Shown: piece by piece, positions 57,091 to 64,000 of the stretch
Numbering within the stretch: the stretch's first letter is position 1
Layout of the letters: every line of letters begins with the position of its first letter
Assembly (NCBI GenBank): GCA_022495995.1
Contig: JAFEMH010002581.1
Span: 1-64,000 of the forward strand
Direction: 5' to 3'
Length of the DNA: 64,000 bases
DNA from: Adenophora triphylla var. japonica
Taxonomy: Eukaryota; Streptophyta; Magnoliopsida; Asterales; Campanulaceae
The notes under the pieces: model-generated
The model's database searches: none
What the model was told of the DNA's origin: nothing
The model's input: the letters and a program-made list of their open reading frames with translations, nothing else
Translations under genes and position numbers: made by a program

Positions 57091-57632
57091 TATATTATCT
57101 ACATCTAGCTCGACATACAATATGGAATAAAAAAATACAACATTACGAAAACAAAAGTCAGCTATGATAGAGAAGTCTCCCAAAACGGGCTAAGACTTGG
57201 ACAAAATTAACTTACAAAAATATTTTGCCTCCCAAAAAACTGGGCCAAGGCATTCGAATAATGTTAAAGCAAAAAACAAAAATATTGTTTGGAACTTGTT
57301 CATTACAAATCCAACTAAACAATTCAGGAGTCCTGGCCGACATCAGCTTGGTCGTCGGTAGCGGCTCGACCCTCTTCCTCTCCTTGTTCTTTGAGGGTCT
57401 AAAGGTTTGCAGGCTACGAATAAACTTGTTCATCAAGCTTGTCTCCATGGCTTGGCATCGTCAAGTTCCGCGAGACCACATCAAAATTTCTATCAGGACG
57501 GGGAGCTTCCCACTTCTCACAATGATCTTCTTCATCTTCTGGGCAATAAAGGCCAAGTCGTTCTCAAGGTAGGGAACAAGCGAATGACCTTGGCGGCTGC
57601 CATGTCGTGCGAGACTCGAGAAAACCAACGAG

Positions 57633-60601
57633 CTAATTGCTCGATGGTAAGCTATGGCGAGGATCCACCGGTGCTCGGCGGGCCATGTGCCTTTTCCCAA
57701 CCTCGAGAAAGTCTTGTGCCCTAGCCACGATGGCATCATAATACTCATCCCCTGCCTTGAACTTCTCAATCGCAGCTTCAGAGGCCTCCTTAGTAGTTTT
57801 CTCGATGGCAGCCTTGTGGTCTTCCTGACTTTTCTCTCTCTCAAGTCGATGCTGTTCATGCAACTCGAGCAAGAAGGCATCCTTCTCCTTTAGAAGTTTG
57901 TTAATAGTGGCCAGCTCAGTCTTGGCCTTCCCCAGTTCTTTCTTCTCAGCCTCCCTCTCAGCCTCCACTTCCTTGAGTTTGGACTCTGCAGCCTCAAGGT
58001 CGGACAGAGCCTTGGTCTTCACCGCTTCGTTGGCTTCACACGAATTGTCCAAATCGTTATACTTCTCTTTCCATTCCGCAAGCTCTTGAGCCTTTTTGGA
58101 ATAATCACGAAGGGCTTGTCTCTCCCTCTCGATGGAGGCCCTCCAAGAGCTCTTGGCTTGCTCAATCATTGTAAGATTCTGCATTTCAAAGAAACAGAAG
58201 AAGTGTTAGCTCGTAATTTGAGTGGATCGAGTAGGGGGATAAGCAACTACAATGAAAGAGAAAATGACAAGTTACCTCACTATGAGCCATCCCAGCACGA
58301 GCAGAAAATTCCTCGGGGGTGATCCCCTTGTCAGCGAAATAAGCTAGGAGGTCGACATCTATTGCCCTCCTAACAATCACTTGGCCCAGGCTCATGTCGG
58401 GATAGCGACGGCTCAAGCTGTTAAACCCTTCCAGCGGAGGAACATCACTCAGCCTTTTCATCTTTTCATCCAGAGCCTCCTTACTGGGAGGAGGGAAGGC
58501 TGGTGGAGGCAATTGACTCGAAGACGCAGACTTTCCCTTCTCAGATCGGGACCTCTTCTTCGAACTTATAGGACGATCGTCCTCATCTCCCTCCATATCA
58601 TCTTCATCAACATTGACGACCAGTAAAGGGCTAGCCCCCGCCATCCCAGCTCCAGAGGTCTCCATATTGGCGTCTTGATTTGGGTCGGAGCTCAGACTTG
58701 CCCTGACTGACCTGTGGGAATCATCACCTCCTTCATTGGCATCATTGGATTGGGTGCCGCTTAGCAAAGGGTCTTCCAGCTCGACCTCTTCCATTAGGAT
58801 CATTCCAGCGACATCCTTCGGGAGCAAATTGTTCCTAGTAGCAGCTTCTCTCTCTCTGCTCGCCTTAGCATTGGCAGCCCCATGAGCCCTCTTGGCTTTC
58901 CTCTTATCAGAAACCCCAACAATACGCACCATATTCGCTTCTTGTTCGGGAGTTAAAACTACACGACATCAAATCAAGTGTTAGCTCGGCAATTCAAAAC
59001 GAGCTTCTACGAGTAAACCATTGACGAGGTAATTGATACAATTCAAAGCAGTTCTATGTACGAATTGAATAACTCTACATACGAGCAGGCAATTTGATAA
59101 AGAGTTGCAATTCGAAATAGTTCTATGTACGAGCTAACTAAGTTCTACATACGAGCAGACAACGGACGATCTAAGAGTTGTATGTGCAGCTAAAAATAAC
59201 ACTATGTGCCAATGATAAGTTACTTATGCAAGATAACAATGGACGAGCTAATGAATGCAGGTCAAGTAAATCCTTACCACCAACATGCTCTCCGTGGTCT
59301 TTGCAGTAATTTTCATTCTTCGACAAAATTGACGGTTCTCCTTCAACCTACCTAAGGAGTGAGTAACCCGATCTAGGATATACACGGCCTCGCAATACAG
59401 GAACAAGGGGTTCTACCACTCCATCACCAGGCATCATCCCAGCCTGGATGTAGTTATACTTGGTCGTCCCTAACACCTCCCAGCTAATGGGCCCTTTCGC
59501 GACCAACGCGCACAACTTCCTATACAAGGTTTGGTGCCATGGAGGCTCCCAGTAGTTTTCCTCGTCAATAGTGTCAGACTCGCTATTTGGCAAGGGGAAC
59601 TCCCATCCTGACCTACTCTCTACAACTACCACATAGGAATTCCAAATGCTATGCTTGTTGGGAAGGTTGTGCAAACAATTTTGGAGAATTGGGTTTGGAA
59701 GGAGTACTAATCCCCCAATCTGCCTTGTCGAGCTTTGGAGCAAAAAATTCCTTGAAGACTCTCATGCAAGGTTCATGGCCTAGAAACCTACATACCATGG
59801 CAAAGCACACTAGTACTCTGCAAGTGTTGGCCCCAGTGAAGGGGAAGAGCATCCATGCACTCCGAAACTCATTGATAAAGGGATCTAAGGGCAACCTCAA
59901 CCCCGCCTCAAAGCGTCCATAAAAGAAAGCCACCCTAGTGGCATCGTGTAAAGTGAAGGCTCGGTACGGAACTTGGCCATAAAGTCCGCCTTACTAAGGA
60001 TGGTTATCCTATAATCCAATCTACTTACTTCACAGAAATCATAAACCATGTTATATCGGGACTCCATGTTTTTCTTTCCTCGAAGAGGCCTACTGGGTAT
60101 ATATCCTCTCTCGTTCTTCCCCGGTACAACGGAGGAGCCAAACGCATCCACAATTCGGGGGGCCGAGAGAAGAGGTCGAAGCGGCATTTCCTTCTGAGTT
60201 GTCATATACGTACAAGAAGAAGGAGAAACAGGGGAGTCAGTCCTATGATCACATTCAGTCGACCTACCTAAGGGCGACCTAAACTCCCCTGGAAAACCTA
60301 TTCTGTTCCTAAGGAAAGAAGGTTTGTGGACATCCCTAACATAAAACAAGGTGATATGGTCAAGCAGTTCATGGAATAAATGAAAAGCGACAACAGTTGA
60401 GTCGTCAATCACCACATTCTCAATTTCTCCTACAATGGGCAGCCCTATCTCAGCGTAATTCAACCCCCAACTAGTCAAAATGGAGGCACACTCATCTAAG
60501 GACATCACTCTCCACTCACCATTCACATTCTTGCATGCCCTACGGTTAACAGTGCAGTAGCCATACCAAGCTCCTGGTTCACTACTAAAGGTCCTAGCCA
60601 T
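57633..60601 (-). pseudogene. Antisense accessory ORF of gypsy B (Transposase_28-like), with introns
   Basis: Plant Tat-type elements often carry an extra antisense ORF of unknown role. From Met 60601 (MARTFSSEPGAWYGYC) the frame runs to about 59960, where an indel shifts it to FEAGLRLPLDPFINEFRSAW and CRFLGHEPCMRVFKEFFAPK (59933-59649), then WEPPWHQTLYRKLCALVAKG (59743-59348). This resembles the putative gypsy-type transposon domain (Pfam PF04195). A later exon (about 58965-58276) has MVRIVGVSDKRKAKR and an acidic, Ser-rich region. It is joined over a 97-bp GT..AG intron (58275-58179), in phase, to a long coiled coil (58178-57633; Glu/Lys/Ala-rich heptads). Start-region and intron structure are inferred. 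At least one frameshift makes this copy doubtful. Confidence 0.75.
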
Positions 60602-61085
60602 GGCGGAATTTAACACAAAGCAGAAATTAAAGCCCTAAAACAAATATACAAGGGAAATACCTTAATTGATTGAAGAAAGGGAGTTCGTTCTTTGAAGCCG
60701 AGAACCGAGTTTAAGTTCTCTTGCAATTCCGTGATTGTCGCCTAGGAGAAGAGGAGTTTGAAAACAGGTAAGAATTCGAATTGGAAAGAAAGGCGAGTAT
60801 TTCTATTTTCCTAAATTTGGAAGGGAAAAGAAAATAGAAATTAATTTTCCAAAATTAAAAGCCGGCTGCTTTCCGAGAAGGAGTTCCAAGAGTCGAATCG
60901 CAATCATTACTAAAACCGGCGCTCCTTCATCTCCAACCGTTCATCGCCAACGATCAGGATGTTGCCACGTCATCATGGTCGACCTACTTCAAAGACTAGC
61001 ATCGACCTGCGAGTAAAGCAATTTTCGTCAAAGACATCTTCTTAACTTCCAAGTCGACGAAGTCAACTCGAAAGTTGGGGGCCAC

Positions 61086-61733
61086 CGAACATACGAAAGT
61101 GTCGAGTTGGGCCAAGCGAGTAAAGTCCAATTACTGAACGGCCTTGGTCTCCAAGTTCCCAATAAGGCCGGCCCAATCGTAACAAGGCCCAAAGCCCATC
61201 CCTTGTATCAGTCGACTAAGCCTATGGTCCGACCTATCAGGTCCCGACCTGACTTAGTCCGACCTCATGATCCATATCACAATTCGGGTACGAACCATGC
61301 TCTGCAGACGGTCGGGTCGACCATTCCACGAGTGGCGACCTCGACCTAAATCGACAAGTGACGACTCGCCCGTATTGATGGTTGAACAATTCTCTCATAA
61401 CCACATCCCTACAAATCGGGGACCGTTATAGACACGTTCCCGTGATCAAGTGCTTGCCGCTCCACTCTCGGAGCACATGTCGTCTCCCCAAAAATACACA
61501 CTCTTGTCTATAAATACTTCATCACTACCACACGGTGGAAGGTAACTGCCATTTTGTATTATGAGTTCATTATTCAATACATTTTGAGCTATATACAACT
61601 GTTATCTTACTCTCACGCCCGAGCGTCTTCGCCGGAGACACATCCGGCTAGTCGTGGGTTCGGGTTTTCGGTCAAGAAGCCAGGTGATCGGTCTGCCACG
61701 TGGAGGAAGATTGATAAGCACATTTCTGCGGCA
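61086..61733 (+). repeat. 3' LTR of gypsy B
   Basis: It aligns with the 5' LTR, with TATAAATA at 61509-61516 and end GCGGCA. The first base is C rather than T (CGAACATACG). Several small gaps relative to the 5' LTR are present (for example near 61310 and 61365). Confidence 0.85.
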
Positions 61734-61761
61734 TCAATATATATATATATATATATATATA

Positions 61762-62140
61762 GTTCGATTTCGGTCCAGGTCCACGTATATTTTTTTCAAA
61801 ATCAGGAACAAACCAAATAATCGGTTCCATAAAAATTTGAAACCAGGACCAGACCAATACTATTTTTTGGGTCCAATTTTTAATGATCTGATCCGATTTT
61901 ATTGATCCGATCCGGCTACTAAGGATTTTTTAACCGACCTGGCCCATTTTCCCCTACAATCATCGGTCTCTTACCATAAACTCCCTCCGTCCCGCTACAA
62001 CCTGCACACTTTTCTCATTGGACGTCCCATTACAAACTTCACACTTCCTAAAATGGCAAAGAATATTTACTATTCCACCCACTAATTCTCTCTCCTACTT
62101 TACTTTTATACTCACAACACCAATCAAATCACTATTTCCT
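61762..62140. repeat. Inverted copy of 48932-49310
   Basis: It contains the reverse complement of the ACCGAT unit (61762-61975) and of most of the neighbouring Stowaway (61981-62140). The match stops sharply after ACTATTTCCT at 62140. Confidence 0.88.
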
Positions 62141-62242
62141 CTTTTAGAATCAGTTTATGGCTTATAGATTATAGAAACATTTTTGGACTTGTTAAATTTC
62201 ATCTTTTAGAATCAGTTTATGGCTTATAGATTATAGAAACCA
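62141..62242. repeat. Tandem duplication, 62-bp offset
   Basis: CTTTTAGAATCAGTTTATGG and the following TTATAGATTATAGAAAC occur at 62141 and 62203. Confidence 0.85.
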
Positions 62243-62490
62243 AAAGGAATGTGTAATAAAAAGAATTCCTATGAATCGTTTTTGCGTACAACATTCATAA
62301 AGCTTGAATAAAACAAGAACTACTTACCTTACTGGTTATTTTTATGAAAAAACAAGGATGAAGTGTATTTTTAGATAAACTTTGATAAACTCATTGTACT
62401 CTTCTTTATAACTCAGCATAAACACTTGTGATAAACTGGAGCCAAAGAGCATATTAGATGATTCATAGCTGAAATCAAACAATCCCAAAA

Positions 62491-62569
<79 letters not shown>

Positions 62570-63000
62570 TTTGCTGACTTATGTTCGGAAAAAATAACCC
62601 TTATATTTCTTTTAGCTATTTAAGTTTTTTAGTTGGGCTCAAGTGGTTGAACACGGAACATTTCTTTCCTAACCGTTGATTTGTTATTGTAATTTGGTTC
62701 TTAAATATGTTTGCTTGTAGGCAGCCATATACTCCCTCCGTCCCGAAATATTATTCAGCAATTTGGTTCTTAAATATGATTGCTTGTAGATTTTGTTATT
62801 GTAAAAAATTATATTATATTGTAATCTGTAGAATCGATGGAACCGGACCATTAGAATCGGAACGATGAGATCAGTCCTATAATGTAATAGTCTGGTCCTA
62901 GTCCTAAATTTTTACAGAACCAAAGTATTTGGTCTGATCCTGATTTTATAAAATTTTGACAAAAATCAGATCAATCCGAATAGTGAAAACCCTAATTTAG
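62243..63000. other. Non-coding A/T-rich sequence with microsatellite and MITE fragments
   Basis: It holds an (AC)n(AT)n run at 62490-62567, one Stowaway end at 62732 (CTCCCTCCGTCCCG), a duplicated AATTTGGTTCTTAAATATG word (62693 and 62760), and a diverged ACCGAT-type repeat at about 62830-62960. No gene seen. Confidence 0.6.
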
Positions 63001-63903
63001 AGTGTGAGATGGTGGAGTAGAAAGAATGGGAGTGGCTGAGGAACTTGGGACTTTGTCCACAAGTGTAATGTCCAGTTGAGCCATGTTTGGCTATGCTTTT
63101 CTTTTTCATTATCTCAGTGTCTAATAAGGGCAAGAAGAAGAGAAGACAAGAATGATTTGGCCCATTCATGGACTCTCTTCTACTATTGTCCCTACCATCA
63201 CAATCTCGGGGTCTGTACAGTCCAACATAATCTGAGGGTCTGTGCTATTCAACAACATGGCAATCATCCTAGCCTACTATAACAAATACTCACACATTAT
63301 GACATGCAACTAGCCTACTATAACATGTAACTCATGTTGGGATTAATTCAGACATTTTCACCTGCTCACATCTCATCCATTGATTTTAGAATCATTCAAC
63401 TGAGCTCGCCAAATTGCTATGCAATCGAACTACACCCGCTCCGAATCCCAATCGCAACATTATAATGCATATCTAGCTCACATAATAGAACTCATAACTC
63501 ACAGTCTCACACACAAACACATCAGACACTGCTCTGCACTTAACAAGGGCTATTGTCACCTTTCTCACTTACTTTCATCTCTGGTCCATGTTTCATTGGG
63601 ATTTGAACACAGTGGTAACAGTAATTGGTAAATGAGCCTAATGACCATTATGCCCATGTGCCAAAAAGAAATTCCATTTTGAGGCCTTAATTCCATGAAA
63701 GATCTGCTTTTTAACCAATGCAATTTGACAAATCTCTGCAACCCATCAGCTATACATGTCATTGAGAAGACATAATTGTAAGATTCGAGAAATATCAAAT
63801 GAATTTAATCTTGCATCGAGCTTCAGAGTTCTCAGTCCTTCAAAATCCAATAACATAATTTTGCAATCCGACAAATCCTAATCAGCCAAATCCAATAACT
63901 TCT
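63001..63903. other. Low-repeat sequence without a recognised gene
   Basis: Short chance ORFs only. It may be the 3' flank or UTR of the gene suspected at the right edge. Confidence 0.4.
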
Positions 63904-64000
63904 TTATTTTGGCATGACAATATAGTCAGTAAGAGGTACCCCCTCTTCCCCAAGATGAGGGTCCATTAACCAGTTATTCTTATTGAGCCCTAATGTGTGT
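63904..64000 (-). CDS. Possible C-terminal exon of an unknown gene, cut by the window edge
   Basis: The minus strand is open from the edge to a TAA at 63904-63906. The last residues include NNWLMDPHLGEEGVPL, then TDYIVMPK. The composition looks protein-like (Trp, Pro, balanced charge), and the sequence is not repetitive like its surroundings. Family not recognised. With only 31 codons this could be chance. Confidence 0.3.
   Translation of the reverse strand, partial: HTLGLNKNNWLMDPHLGEEGVPLTDYIVMPK

Noticed and set aside
63565..63798. 77-codon minus-strand ORF
   Set aside because: No domain, no homologous motif and no supporting splice context.

Overview
The window looks like nuclear DNA of a eudicot plant. 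It holds two intron-containing family-1 UDP-glycosyltransferase (UGT) genes in a dense, nested landscape of plant transposable elements: Ty3/gypsy of the Tat, Ogre and Athila types, Ty1/copia including a SIRE-like element, Helitrons, hAT-type and Stowaway MITEs, and a MULE-like TIR element. Protein-coding host DNA is well under 10% of the window. No rRNA, tRNA or CRISPR array was found. The species cannot be named from sequence alone.

Layout. 1-7611: decayed Tat-type gypsy element on the minus strand, cut by the window edge (gypsy A). 7859-9335: MULE-like TIR element with a 9-bp target-site duplication (TSD). 9416-18623: Helitron-like 5' end followed by an RPA1/DUF223-like gene, broken by a hAT MITE (10703-11071) in an exon and by a 7.1-kb Athila-like gag-protease element (11136-18263, TSD CAAAT) in an intron. 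18682-21530: Ogre-type 5' LTR, tRNA-type primer-binding site (PBS) and leader, truncated. 21540-24226: broken copia element with a 3' LTR. 24362-26431: UGT76-like gene (+). 26877-28558: UGT709-like gene (-). The two genes converge. 28857-30535: non-autonomous Helitron with a 51-bp repeat array and a Stowaway. 30759-41095: complete 10.3-kb SIRE-like copia element (-) with 770-bp LTRs, TSD TACAT and an extra ORF. 41170-43140: small non-autonomous LTR element with TSD TATTT. 43227-43319: fragment of a UGT709-like 5' end. 43514-45814: hAT-type element with a nested Helitron. 46273-49310: MITEs and a second hAT-type element. 49720-61733: Tat-type gypsy element (+) with LTRs, gag-pol remnants and an antisense accessory ORF (gypsy B). 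61762-62140: inverted copy of 48932-49310. 62141-64000: sparse sequence, with a possible C-terminal exon at the right edge.

The two UGTs are the only genes that look intact. They probably transfer sugar, most likely glucose, to small molecules in the cytosol. The UGT76-like start codon lies only about 135 bp from the end of a copia LTR, so its promoter may be partly LTR-derived.

The most unusual signal is recurrent. Six unrelated LTR elements here each carry their own short, near-palindromic word repeated many times. In three of them the words lie in U3 just upstream of a TATA-like box. A 34-bp array in the Ogre leader also shows paired changes that keep both arms of each palindrome complementary. 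Everything here was read by eye; no alignment or database search was run.
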